DNA of 64,000 bases from Cruorifilaria tuberocauda (lineage: Eukaryota; Nematoda; Chromadorea; Rhabditida; Onchocercidae). Every line of letters begins with the position of its first letter. Within the stretch, counting starts at the first letter, position 1. The notes below the pieces were generated by a model. The model was not told where the DNA came from. It did no database searches and was given only the letters and a program-made list of their open reading frames with translations. The translations under genes were made by a program, and so were the position numbers. Positions 51,201 through 63,900 of this stretch are shown here, piece after piece. The stretch is taken from assembly GCA_013365365.1 (NCBI GenBank), contig JABVXU010000012.1, positions 310,001 through 374,000 on the forward strand. The letters run 5' to 3'.

Positions 51201-53145
51201 AGAAAACTTATAATAGATTCAAAGCTTTAAAATAAATCAAAAAGAAAGTGAAAGACCTTTGTTTTCGTAAAATATCGATGAAATTTTTTGTTTCCATAGA
51301 CAATTTGTTGCCAAATAGTCTCGCTGTTACTTGTGATCAGTTCCTCCGATATCGTTGGCACTTCTACGTCTACTTTGTTGGCAAATGCATATGCTCTTTC
51401 AATATCATTAACAAGTATGCTCTGTTCATCACATCTAGAACATTTCTTTTGAAAAGAGAAAAAAACATAGAGAGAAAGACTAATGATTTAAAATTCTAAT
51501 TACGCTACAGAAAAAATTAGAAAAAAAATTACCTCAGGCAGAGTGATGATAGGTTATCTAACTTGGGCCATATTTCCAAGCTATTCTCCCCTACATTAGT
51601 CTCAGTGATGAGTCTGGCTTCTGGTTCTAGATCATCAGTGATTAATGATGAACTATTTGTCAGCATCTCTTCTCGATTCTCTTCTGAGATTTTTTTTAAA
51701 AACACTATCGGCGATTCACCCAAAGAATTTGTCAGCAAACTATCTGAATTTTTTGCAGGAGAAATTTTAACACAATCTTGCAGAAAAACATCTGAATTCT
51801 TCATATGCGACTTTTTTAGATTCCCTGTCAGTGACTTCTCCGAAGCTTTTGCAGATGGTTTTCTCGGACTTGATTTATTCCATGACTTCACCGTAATTTT
51901 TTGCTCCGATTTTGCTAACTTCTTTTCACTAACTATATCTTCCGTAGAAGAGATCTTTTTATTAGATTCCCCTGTATGGCTTTCTTTAGCACACACTTCA
52001 ACTTGCGCTCTTTCATTTTCCGATAGTTTTTCTTTCTTTTTCGATATTTTTTTAATTTTAACTTTGTTATCCATTAGCCGATCTTCATTAATATCTTCGT
52101 CCTCGCATTTCTTTTGCTCCTCAATGATTTCCTCCAATTGAGGCACCAGCGAAGTCCTTTTTTGGCAGAGTTTCGCTACAGTCATCTGAAAGTGGGGAAA
52201 AATAAACACAACAGCTGACCAATAAAACTGAGAAATTTAATGAAGCAAATCCTCACTTTGTTTGGGGTTGAAATAATACTGACTGTTTTCTGAGTATCTC
52301 TAACAACTCCTGGAAAATTCATGGCGAAAATGAAAAATACGGAAATAATATGCATGACATAAAATATGTATGAATTTTATTAAAATTTTATGAAATTAAA
52401 TAAAATATATATGTGTACACAAAACTGAAGTACAGAGAAAGTAATACCTGCATCATTCGATTCCACGCTAGAGCAACGCGATCGTGACCGCGTTCGTAAA
52501 GCAACCGGCGAACTTTGAGAATTTGAGTCTTTCTGAAAATGCTAAAAAATGCTACAGTGAGTGTTATAATTCATTACTATAAATATACCAAGAACTGAAA
52601 ATAAAATCAAATCTGCCTGCTACTAATATACTCCTAAATTGATTAAGTTCTTTGCGAACATGTTCGTCCTTTAAACTAAGCAAAATTCTGATTATTCGGT
52701 TACCGAATGAATTTAAAAAGTTCAGACCAACAAGTAAAAAAAGAATGATAATATTAGATTTATCTGCGATTTCAATTTCTGGATCAAAATCTGTGGAGAC
52801 TTAACGACGGATACTCATCAATAATTCACTAAGAAAGATGCATTATAAACTTATCTTTAACAAAAAGAAAAAAACTTACTGTCAATAATGTTCCGATCCT
52901 CATTCCTTCTTTTTGTTCACTTTCACCATCTGATTTTAATCCGAGAGCTACTGAAATCACGCTTATTTCAACAAACTTTTCTAATATTAAGACCAATTTT
53001 AGCTGATTAAAACATCACATATACCGTGCTCATCATCGCTGACTCTTCCAACATTTGTTGATGAATATGCATTGAAATCCGCCGATTTCTGCGATGCCAG
53101 CCTACGTGAACGTCGTCGTGCCACACTGAGAATGGAATCCTGCAT
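48280..53145 (-). CDS. MPHOSPH10: U3 snoRNP protein MPP10 with a long N-terminal extension
   Basis: MPP10 is a component of the U3 small nucleolar RNP (SSU processome) needed for 18S rRNA maturation in the nucleolus. Exons: 53145-53025, 52950-52880, 52532-52448, 52309-52257, 52185-51533, 51434-51257, 51178-51026, 50920-50684, 50598-50479, 50384-50267, 50190-50117, 50041-49900, 49774-49707, 49644-49390, 49199-49014, 48725-48552 and 48354-48280 (TGA). All phases close; about 920 residues versus about 680 in human MPP10. Diagnostic blocks: ETIWQQ (near residue 367), FFSLAEMEEYLDKQEKG, RKRVTFADEIIGELD, PRSWDLSGEVTA...ML...LDFD, SLVEVYEEQY, LFQKLNALSHYRYIP, TDAVLLAPEEI, a basic RRKKK stretch, and TSASFFQRLQ. 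Residues 1 to about 327 have no MPP10 counterpart: they are Ser/Lys-rich with ARRRSRRLASQKS and an LRTRSRSR stretch. The MPP10 part has no ATG of its own in frame, which favours one fused product. The first two introns of the model are less certain. Confidence 0.92.
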
Positions 53146-53219
53146 AAGTGTTACTAGGATTTTCCTGGATTGATTACTCTTTGTTCTTTGCCCTTGCTTC
53201 TTACGATTATGCAATTTGT

Positions 53220-53221
53220 CT
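53220..53221 (-). promoter_or_regulatory. Candidate trans-splice acceptor of the MPP10 fusion gene
   Basis: GTTAAACTTCAG ends about 75 bases before the chosen ATG at 53145 and opens the reading frame that carries it. The in-frame codons before the ATG include no other ATG, only a TTG at 53214, so 53145 is the natural start. Confidence 0.4.
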
Positions 53222-53511
53222 GAAGTTTAACTTCCGGACAAAATTTTGAACTTGTCTACATTAATCACATTGGTGAAAATTCAATTTCACCAATCTGTCA
53301 AGATCGTGCTTTCTTGCAATTAAAACCTGATCAAATGTAAACAAGAGCAATGATAGTATTGTGGTTTGAAACAAATGTTTCACAAAAATTTGGAACAAAT
53401 TTATGGGAGTTATGATGACTTATGACTGACTGATAAAATAGAAAGGAAGTTGGTGACTGATAACGAAAAGATGGATAGAAAAAGACACTATTCATCCGGG
53501 AACTTTGTTAC

Positions 53512-53563
53512 TTTGGAGACGAACTAGCAGAGACAAATTTGGAGACGAACTAACACAGACAAA
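53512..53563. repeat. 26-bp tandem duplication
   Basis: TTTGGAGACGAACTA followed by GCAGAGACAAA is repeated immediately as TTTGGAGACGAACTA followed by ACACAGACAAA, with two mismatches in 26 bases. It lies about 300 bases upstream of the MPP10 5' end. Confidence 0.8.
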
Positions 53564-54740
53564 CATGGTTAAGACAGGGATTTTATTTGTTCACGGAGAG
53601 TTTATTCTTCGAAATCGTAAGATAATAGGAGAGAATTTTATATGTCGACAGCAATTTATATTATTTCTGTAATATTGCTGTGAATCCTTGTCCGTATTAC
53701 TGTGATATTGCTAAAACTAAATCAATCATAACTGAATCAATGATATGAACTGAACGGAATCGAGACACACTATTTTAAATCCTTCTGATATAAAGAGAAC
53801 TAAATGAAGGAAGAGTCAACTCACATTTGCAACCATTATAGTCTTTTGGACATAAAGAGGACTAATCGTCAGTTTAATATTTTGCAGTCATGTACAAACA
53901 TTATAACAAGACAAACTAAGCAAATAAAAGACTGGCTTAATATTTTGAAATAAATTTAAACTCTGATAAGCAATGTTTGTAACAAAACTTCTGTAATACA
54001 AATTTACTTTAATTATTTCAATTTATCACGAAATTACTTCGGTTTACAGACAATATCAAAGATGACAAGAAGGGGAAGAGAAAGTGGGAGGAAGTACGGA
54101 AGATAATAAAAAGGAGGAAGTTGAGGAACAATAAACACTCAAACACCTCACTTCGACTTCTGACTATTACCAATCGGATTGCAACATATTCATTTCGCCA
54201 CATCTTTCTCTCCTTTAACTATCTCGTTACTCCTTCTTTGTCACGCTGTTTCTTCTCCTATAATTCACAATGTCAAAACGAGTATTTCTTTCGCAGAAAG
54301 ATCATTTTGAAAGTAAGGAGAAGAGGCAGAGGCTGTAAGTTTCATTGCATGTCCAAGGTCAGTCATCCTGGCCATACTCTTCGAGTAGCTTTTCAATCAC
54401 TTCGACTAATACTTAGTGTCGGTTGGTCAGATTGCTAGTGTCCAGAGATGAAGTTTGTTTTGAGGACTGGATTCTAAACATTCTCCCATTGAAAGAGTCT
54501 TAATTATCTATTCATATATTTCTACTTACTTCTATTACAACACATTCGGTAGAACAAAAAAGAGGCCTTCGTCAAGTCTTGGTCTTAGCTATTCACATTC
54601 GCGGTAAAATAGTGGGCGTCTGATAATCGTCTAACATTTTTTTAAGGATTGATCGCCGTCCACTTACGCATGTAACCTTTTCTCACTCAAATGAATATAA
54701 ATTAATAACAACTACACATTAACAATATACTAATCTATCA

Positions 54741-54850
54741 TTAGTCAGCCGAAAATTATGTCAAGGAGACATTGAATCTCTCCTAATTGGTCGAGAATTG
54801 TTTAAAGAAATTAATCCGTCATTAATTAGTTGAAGATTACTTGACATAAT
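54741..54850. repeat. Degenerate triplicated motif with inverted ends
   Basis: Three related copies of a TTARTYRGYYGARRATTRYKT-like unit start near 54741, 54783 and 54822. The outer parts also form an inverted repeat: ATTATGTCAAG at 54755-54765 and CTTGACATAAT at 54840-54850. It may be a relic of a small mobile element or a local duplication. Confidence 0.4.
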
Positions 54851-56080
54851 GGTCAGTAGTAAAAGTTATATTGCAGTATTGTCCTACCGAAAAAAAGCAG
54901 CATTTCCTCAGATTTCAGATATATTTCGATGGCTTTTTACCTTATCCTATTTACCTGATTCTTAAAACAATGACGAAGAGATTATACGATACCGAATTGT
55001 AACGCATTATCATTCAAACAGTCGCAATTATAATGGTGTGTTCAGAAAGGGGAAACATGCTGTGATTATCACAGAGATTCGTGTCCTCATTAATGTAATA
55101 ACCGAAGCGTTGAGCGGAAATTTTTGCTGTAGTCAGAAAAGAAGGTGAGAAAATGTTGAAGTTGAAGCGATGAAACAGTAAGAAACACCGCTAATCGAAG
55201 AATCTTCACGCATTGAGAAACGATCGAAAAATAGGGCGTTATAGGAAGTGAAAGAAGTGCAACAGTTTGCGAGACTGCTCAGTGAAAATTTTTTTTCATC
55301 ATTTAGGATTAATCGCTTTACGATCTTCGAGAATTCTTTCCTTAAGATAGGTCTGTGATAAAGTTACCACAATCAAGGTATCCGATAATGAACGAAAGTA
55401 AGCTTCGCAGCATCATTTCCCTTTCACTTTTTCAACAAGAAACAATTGCTTGTTGCGCGTCAACGTACTTATTCTTATTTGTTAGACGAGGAGAGTAGAA
55501 AACTTTTCTAATAACGAACTATTTGAAGCGAGAGCAATACAGGTCACAGTATCGTTGATACGTTTTTTTATATACTCTCGATTGATTTCAGAAAATGAAA
55601 TCGGGAGAAGATTGATTCGAAGTGAAGGTTGAATCACTTCCTGCACTGGTTCACGTCTTCTTTCCCGTTAACGACTGTCATAGACGTAATCAACAAACTA
55701 GCAGCAATATATACCATCAATTTTTTAACAAGAAATATTCTTGGGGAAAAAAAGTGATTTAGTGAAAGAATCGTTACACTTCGTATCAGTTTTTCGTACC
55801 TCTAATTTACCGCTGAAAATTTTTGAAATTTGACCGCTGAAAAAAGATTCATGTTTCTCCACAGAAATACGTAATTATTGGAAAATTCCTTATAGAAATC
55901 AATCGGTATTAAGATAAGATCTTCATTGCCTAGATTTACAAAGAGGTAAAAAACAAGAAAGTAACTTTCAAGCAAAGTTATTAAAGGTGGTATGAGGAGA
56001 TAGTAACTGTCTAAAAAGAATGATTACAAAGCGATTTTGAATCAAACGGTCAGTTAGTAAAATGAAGATAGCTCGCGGAT

Positions 56081-56120
56081 TTTCTATATCTTATAGGCTG
56101 AAGCCTATAGGATATAGAAA
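56081..56120. repeat. Near-perfect 19-bp inverted repeat with 2-base loop
   Basis: TTTCTATATCTTATAGGCT, then GA, then AGCCTATAGGATATAGAAA. Eighteen of 19 positions pair as Watson-Crick and the other is a G-T pair if transcribed from the plus strand. No terminal duplication typical of a transposon was noticed. Confidence 0.8.
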
Positions 56121-59100
56121 TATAGGGCTAAACAAGTCGTCATAATAATTGGTAAGTTTATAAACGGGAATCAATGCATGTCATCCTATTCCTCAGCTTG
56201 ACAATAGTTTTTTTGGTACAATTTGGCTTAAGGATTCCTTTCAGAAATTCTTTCCTCACGCAACGAAATGTTTATCATCAAATGTCATGTACAAATCCTA
56301 TTAGGGGAGGTCAAAATGTCGGGAAACAGTTCATTGTCATAGTGGTGGATAGGTAATTTTTCCATTTGCTGAGCTTTTTATTTTCCGATTTGCTTCAAAT
56401 GCTGAAGTAGCGTGATTATGATTATGTTGAATTCATTGGTAACTTCCTGTTCACTTATAAATAGGTCATTTTCGAGACCGATTATCTCCTCGACAAAACT
56501 ACCTGAATAATTCATTCTTCCGTTAGCCGTTCCTGAGTAGTATGATTGCGAGTTATTTACATTGTTTTATGGCTATTCATCCGAATTCATTTCTCATCTG
56601 ATATTTCATCAGTTCATGCTATGTTACATAATTTTTGAGCGTTTAGGAAGAATCGTAAAAATCTAATGAAAACTTCAACTGTAACTCTCAAATTTTCAAA
56701 AAGATTAATTTATGTTCATTGTCACAGTGACCAATTGGTTTCTCCAAAATGTTTTTTCCCTTTAACAGTATTACCGAAAAAAACAACCTGTTGAATTTTG
56801 TTGTGAATCGGAATCCTGAATGATTACTGCAACTCGTGGTATCTGTTAGAAAAAATCAGTGCGCTGATTTTGTCGGTGATCAAAATCAGTAATCAAATGG
56901 TAGGACGAGGTGTTTGTATTTCACAAATTCTAAGGTATTTTTCCCTTAAATACTGATAAAGTACTGATTTTTGGTCCAAAATTAGCTGTAAAAATTTTGT
57001 TAAGCGTTCAGAGTGCCTTTGAATCGTAGAGGATTGTCGTGAAAAGGGGATTCGAATTGGGAAGTTTGTGATTTGATTGGATTCACGGATTCCTTAGGTT
57101 AGTGGAGCAATTCCTTGTTTGTTGAAGAACAAGCCAAGGTAATATTTTATTGATAAAGATGGAGATTACAGCAATAATTTGGAACAAAATTGAACTGTTA
57201 GGTTGAGTTGAGAAATAAGAAAAGATCAAAAACGGATCGTAGCGGATCTCAAAGCGAATATCAAGCCGAAGTCCAAAGTGATCTAAAGTGGATCCCCCTA
57301 ACTGGTATGCTGGTCTCTTATAGTGAAATACCAGTAGATTTACTAGGATGAGGATATTTATAATTGAAAACCACTAATACATTAGAAAAGGGAAGCAATA
57401 TTTGTAAAGAGATCATTTAAGATAATGTCCACAAAATATTAAGGTTAAATAAGATTTATGATGAGGTTTACAAAATATTTAGATATAACTTATGAGAATG
57501 TTTACATAGATTTGCCGTGTACCGAAAACTTATTACAAATTATAGAAATTATTAGTTTAATTTCTTGAGGGGAATTATTTATAATTGAAATGAATCAAAG
57601 TTTTTATGAATCGATAGTTCGAGGAGAAAGTTATTGCGAGATATTTTGAAATTGATCAAAAATAAGTTGCAAAAGGTTGCAAACAATTTCCCATTCAAAA
57701 AGCCAATTAAGCTTCCTGCGAATTCACTCTAAAAATTGGAAGATAACTGTTTTCCAAGGGTCATTACTGGTTAAATAAGTGGAAATTTTGATTTTGAGAA
57801 TAAAATTTCGAAAAATGATAATTGAACATGTTTTGCTAAAAGCGCAATGTCTTTTTTATAGACAAAAATGCTTGAAATCTCGAGACTGGTAAAGAATTTC
57901 AGGAATCACACAAATAACTCCGCTGAATAGCAACCACATCATATCAGTTATCAATAATATCATAACTTTGTCAAGTAATAAAAACGAGAACAAATCTCAG
58001 TTTCAACTAATTTGAACATTAATAATACAATATTTGAATGTCTATATTAATAATCTTAATAGCATCAGAAAATTTGCCAGAGTTCGAGCTGTTGATCTGA
58101 AGAGTCACAAAATTAATTAAGCCATTAATAATTCTGCAATCGTTTTTGTTCCTTTTGCTACGGAAGTTGTGTCCAGAATTCATCCATACATGACGAAAAT
58201 TTTCTTTCCACTTTTCCATCTCTTTTCATCATTCGGTAACTTTTCTCTTCCGATCAAATTTCATAAACTGCTCTTAATATGACAAAAAAATATGCCATAC
58301 TAAAGGTTTATCGTAGTGTTAGATTTTCTTTGGTCGATCATAAAAAATTGGGAGAAGTAGCTTTCAAAATAAATTTTAAAAAATAAAAAAGTAAGAGAAA
58401 GTAAGGTAGAAATAGCCGAATGAGATTACGTGTTGGTTTGTATTACTTTTAAATGTTAACTGCGGAGGGATTAATAGCGGACAGTAACGGACATTTGATG
58501 CGTTTTTTCGTTTAAATATTAGTTTTTTGAAATTTTTTGATAAGTAGGAAAACAGTTCCGCGACGTCAAACTGGTATTTCTTCCTTTCATCAGTTTCCTC
58601 GTTCTCTCGTTAAATACACCGTATAATTAAATTGAAGAAAAAATCTTATGTTTCAATTTAATTTCTTGCAATTATCCCTTCCTCTACTGCTTTTCGATAT
58701 CAGTTTAAAGTCATACATTTTATTCGTCGCTATCTCTCAATTGCTTTCATCTGTACATGATGCGCATTGCAGCTTGCATGTAACACAAATATCTGCAGGA
58801 CATGAGGAACAGAATATCAAAATCAACTTCGCCCAGCTTCAGCGCTCTTGTATGCTTAAAATCTGAATTCATTTGACAGCGCGCTATTTATTATTAAATA
58901 AAGAGAAGTTTTTAATTGCATTTTTACCTTCCCATACATCATTAATTTCCTTAATTTCCTTAATCATTTCTATCCATTTATTTCTCTCATTACAGTTCAA
59001 TAACTCCGGGAAGTTCCCCGAAGTCTGATGCGGTGTAAATGTTTAGGGATGAAGTGACGGAGTCAAATAACTGGCGTGTATCGAGAAATCGTCCCATTTT

Positions 59101-60738
59101 GACCTTCACAATGACGCCATATTTTCAATGTCCACAGAGAAAGCATCACTTTTAATTACATTTTGAAAAGATAGAAAACCACAGAATATTTCTTCCCTCT
59201 CTTCTCGACAAAACAAAATTACCAAAATATTTGTTACCTTACAATATCAGTAATACCAATACAATATCAGCAAAATCCTGGTAAGGTAGCAAATCTTTTA
59301 AAATCTGGAGAATTTCAAGCTAATCATCACCTTCCGCAATATTTAACGCTTTCATATCGCGCTGTTTTCCTCGACCGCGTCACTGTTCTAGTAAGCGTGT
59401 GAGAGATGGTTGTCGCGGTAAGTGGAGCTGGTGAGGTGAAGGTCAACATGATATGGTCTGGTCCACTGATCCAGCAGCTGGAAGCATTTAATCTCGAGCA
59501 GTGATTTATGGGAGGTATGTCGCACAATACACTTTTAATTTAGTCTTTATCGAAAAGATTGAAAACTATTTTGTGCTGATTCCTGTAAAATTTGTTCCAT
59601 TCTTGTTTTCCTTCCTGTTATCCGTTTTTCGTTTCTTATCTGTGTTTCATCCTGTCATTGCTTTTCTTTCCATGTTTCCGCAGTTGTGAGGACCATTATT
59701 TGCTTACTCAGATTTCCTTCGTCTCCCTTACTCACGTCTCCTCATATTCATTCAAAGTGCTACTATTTCATTAACTCCACTTAAGGATACGAGACGATAG
59801 ATCGTTTCTCATTATTGGATGATAATGCAAATAATATCATAGAGTACATGCCATAGGATAATCCACAGAGAGAAGACAGATATTAAATAAGTTAAAAGTC
59901 AATATCTTCACTTTATACCGACATATCACAGTAACATTTCCGTGTTCATGAAGCGTATGACGTTTTTATTTTAATGCATTCATTTACGCTATAAATTTTG
60001 AGTCTAAATTTGAATCATGAGCAGAAGCTAGTATAAGACATTCAAAAAGTTCGTAAGGTAATAGGTAAAAAGGTTTAGTTTCAGATTGCAGTTATTTCAA
60101 GTCGTTAGAATTTGCTTATCGCGTATTTAATGTAAGAAAAAGTATCTGGAAGATCTTCCGTTTTAATTTTGTTTTTGCTGCAACATGGAAAATTGTCGAA
60201 CTTTCTTAAGTAATAGGAGTTCATGAAAATTGGAAGTGATTAAAATCTTGATGCTTAATGCTATCCATTTGGATAATTAAAATGTATTATATCTAATCCT
60301 CCTAATCACTTAATGAAACGAAAAGAAAAATCGATACTCAAGAATAATATTAGCTTGTCCGATTTTTAGTTCTTAAGTATTAAAATTTTGAAGACTTTTC
60401 GTTTACAGGTTTGCTTTTCTCAGGGTATTAACAGCTGTAATGACCCTTAGTTGTTTTATTATTTGTCAACGATTACTCAACATTTCTGGAAGTTTTTCAT
60501 TTGCTTTACTTTCTTTTGATCAATTTTCATCCATTAGTAGTAACATAAAAAATGCAAAATTAGAAACTTAATGCACGCATATAGATTTATTCGGACAGTT
60601 TGCATGTGTTATTTTATTTCTCTTCTGCACGCTGCTTTTTTGAATAGCATTGTCTTTAAACAACTGTTTTCACTTTGCGAACAATTCAACAGTATATAGT
60701 AATGATTAAATCTTGGTCATCAAATTTGTAATTTTGCA

Positions 60739-60784
60739 TAACTGACTAACTGACTACGTTTCAATCGATTTAGTTAGTCAGTTA
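60739..60784. repeat. 13-bp inverted repeat upstream of ALG11
   Basis: TAACTGACTAACT at 60739-60751 and AGTTAGTCAGTTA at 60772-60784 are exact reverse complements around a 20-base spacer. It ends about 130 bases before the ALG11 acceptor, a promoter-proximal position. Confidence 0.65.
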
Positions 60785-60914
60785 TTAATTATCATAATAA
60801 CTTAATTTTCTTGACCACTGCAGGTTATTCTTTTATCAGTGATTATTGAATGATATCGTTTCATTCCTTATAATTTTTACTCGATTTTTTTAAAACTTTT
60901 TATGCTTTAATTCT

Positions 60915-60916
60915 AG
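60915..60916 (+). promoter_or_regulatory. Candidate trans-splice acceptor of ALG11
   Basis: TTAATTCTAG ends six bases before the ATG at 60923, preceded by a T-rich run. The close spacing is typical of nematode spliced-leader addition and supports this start codon. Confidence 0.5.
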
Positions 60917-60922
60917 GTGATT

Positions 60923-63900
60923 ATGGATCCCACAATCCTATTTCTCTCTATTCTACTATTGATAGCGCTCTTGCTGATGATATGGTATGTTTATTTGTAC
61001 ATGTGAAATCAAACTTGCTTTTATAGTTTGTTTATCAGATCATTTTATATGCTTGTCGAAACACTTATCCATCACTTGTGACTCATTGTTTCTACTACAA
61101 CGTTCATTGAATAGCATGTAAAATATAAATCCAATACTCCAGATTATATGGCTTTATGGATTGTATGTTTATGTGTCGTTATACGTTATTACGTTATATA
61201 ATTATACATATATAACATATATATAATGGTTATACATATGTTTTTCTTCTACGGTCTGTTCTATAATATCATTTTTTCAAAAATTCCAGTCGAATTATTG
61301 CACATTTCAATTTTAGTCTTATAGCATATAACTGATAAAGTGTATATATCTTGTTGTTCTCACCATATCTTCATGTCTTCCTTTTTATATCTTCATTTCC
61401 TTCTGAATCCTCCTGCTATGATGGATATACTTACAGTTAAAGAGTGTTTTTAAAAGGGCATAAGGTCAAGCTTCTGTTTTTATATTTGTTTTTTTTATAT
61501 TTTTTTATATTTATATAATTATTTACACTTATCCTTGGTCAGTACATTACTCTTTATGTCACTGTGCAAGTTTATTTTATTTATATTATTGTTTGTTGAC
61601 ATTTTGTAGGTTCCGGATCCGAAAGCATCATGATGCGATAGCATTCTTTCATCCATACTGCAACGCTGGTGGTGGCGGTGAACGCGTTTTGTGGTGCGCT
61701 ATTAATGCCATGCAAAAAAAGTAAGTATCAAGTTAAAATAAATTGTCTTTCTGATTGGAGTAAGCCGTTTGACGTATAAAATTCTACAAGAGATCTTGGA
61801 ATTTTTGATATATGTTGATTTTAATTTATTCTATAATTTTCAGTTAAACTTACAAATTTAAATAAAGTGTTGTCTTTATTATATTCTCTTTGAGTATCTA
61901 AAATCTATTTTTTCTTATTAATTCAATTTTATATTCCGGAATTTCGATAAAGTTTTGAAAAATTTTTGTGTTTTTCTTAAAATTTTTTTCCCTTATGGTA
62001 TAATTTCATACATAGGAATTTGTAGCTTTTTTCAGTGTTCTCCAAATGAGGAGTGTAATATCTTACTATGGGGACTGTTTTTATAGTCGCCAGTTCGTTC
62101 ACTAATATTATTTTTGAGATTTCCAAAAAGTTCACCATATAATTTGTGAAATTTCCTCTTTGACAGCATTTTATCTGTGGGAATTTTCTCCTGTTTTACG
62201 TCGTCATCCTAGTGGCTGAACATCCTTTAAGAATATGTCCTAGATATTTTCTAGGTATATCGGGAAGTATCGATATGTAGTTTATACTGGTGACATAGAT
62301 GTAACAGCTCGAAAAATCTTGCAAAAAGCGAAGGATCACTTCGACATAGAAGTTATTGATACTAATTTGCAGTTCATTTATCTTCGGTATTTCTTTTTAC
62401 AATAATAGTACATAAAGCAAGAGTTAAATTTAATGGAAATTATTATAACCTTTGGATTAATTACAGTTTTAACCACCGTGTTATAAGTCCTCTGTACTTC
62501 AATCACATTTAATCAAATGTTTTCCAGTTAATTATAGTTCTTCTCCAAAGTCAAACGGAAAATTAAAGAAATGAACAATGAAATTTATAATTTCACATTT
62601 ATTATTTAATTTGGGAAAAAAGGTCTAATTTTTGCTTTTCCATTTATAGTACACGACCTTGGTTAGAATCAAGCAATTACCCACATTTGACACTGCTGCT
62701 TCAAAATTTGGCCGGTTTCCTCGTTGGTGTCGAGGCATTGTGCCGATATAGCCCTCATATTTTCATCGACACAATGGGTTATCCTTTTACTCTACCACTA
62801 TTCAGGTTGGCACCAACCGTTATCGTAGTTCGATAAGTATTTTTTTTCCTTTTATTGTTCAGGAAAAAATGAGTAAAAGTATTTTAAAATTTAAAACATA
62901 AATCAGAGGAAGGATAACATTGGAGATAAGATTAGCATATGTTACCTTATAGAGACAAAAGTTTCATGTTCGGATGGGATAACAGAAAATGCCATGTTAT
63001 ATTGTTTAAAAAAATTTTGATTATTTTAAATCAAGCAAATTTTGTTAATTTGATAGTATTTTCTTCTTTTGATTTGGAAAAAAATGTTATTGTATAATGC
63101 TTTAGCAAGAACAAATACTAAGCAGATGTGGTCTGTATCTTACAGGTGGCTGGCTGGATGCAATGTTGCTTGCTATGTGCACTACCCCGTCATTTCACGT
63201 GGTTAATTTTACTTTCATTTGTATTGCCTTATTGCCTTCTAATATGCTTTGTTTTGGTGTTAAATATCTCATTTAGAAATGATAAAATTGGTGGAATCAG
63301 CAGAGCCGTCTTATAACAATGCACAATGGATAGCGAAAAATCGATTCTTTACCTATTTTAAATTGGTGTATTACCGCATATTTGCCATATTCTACTTCTT
63401 CAGTGGTATTTGCAGTGAAGTTGTTATGGTGAATAGCACGTAAGTACTTAGTTTTTGATTCCAGGCTGTTGATTATTTTTACTAGTTACTTAAGCAGTTT
63501 AAATGTTATTGCGTAGAATACACAGAAGGACTAACCGATTAATGTATCATCCAAAATTATCTGAAATTAAATGTTAGAGGTGAATCAAATAGGGATAGGT
63601 ATATTACTAACTTATTAAACAAATTAGTTTACTGATTTAGAAAATTGTTGCGTTGTAATTGTTTACTAATTTTCTTATACATTAGAAAACAATTTGTGCG
63701 TTTCAGACTGACTAATCATGCTTTTACCGCCTCGGAATCAGATATTTATTTGTCTGGCACTTGAAATTGTGGATTTTTTCTTGAATTTTTATTGCTGACA
63801 ATTTTAAAATTTCAGTTGGACTCGTGATCATATTGTGGCATTGTGGGGTGCTGATGATCGTACATACCTCGTCTATCCGCCGTGTAATGTTGACAGTCTG

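Larger units (their letters stand above)
53222..60914. other. 7.7-kb intergenic gap between divergent genes
   Basis: The gap separates the 5' ends of the MPP10 gene (minus) and ALG11 (plus), so it must contain both promoters. It holds a 26-bp tandem duplication (53512), degenerate short repeats (53780-53870, 54741-54850), a near-perfect 19-bp hairpin (56081) and a 13-bp inverted repeat close to ALG11 (60739). Frames such as 54121-54438, 58648-58866 and 59527-59327 have no support. No gene or tRNA was recognised. Confidence 0.5.

Noticed and set aside
51563..52141. 192-codon plus-strand open frame
   Set aside because: It is antisense to the Lys/Ser-rich exon 5 of the MPP10 fusion gene; its Ser/Phe-rich product is what such codons give on the other strand.
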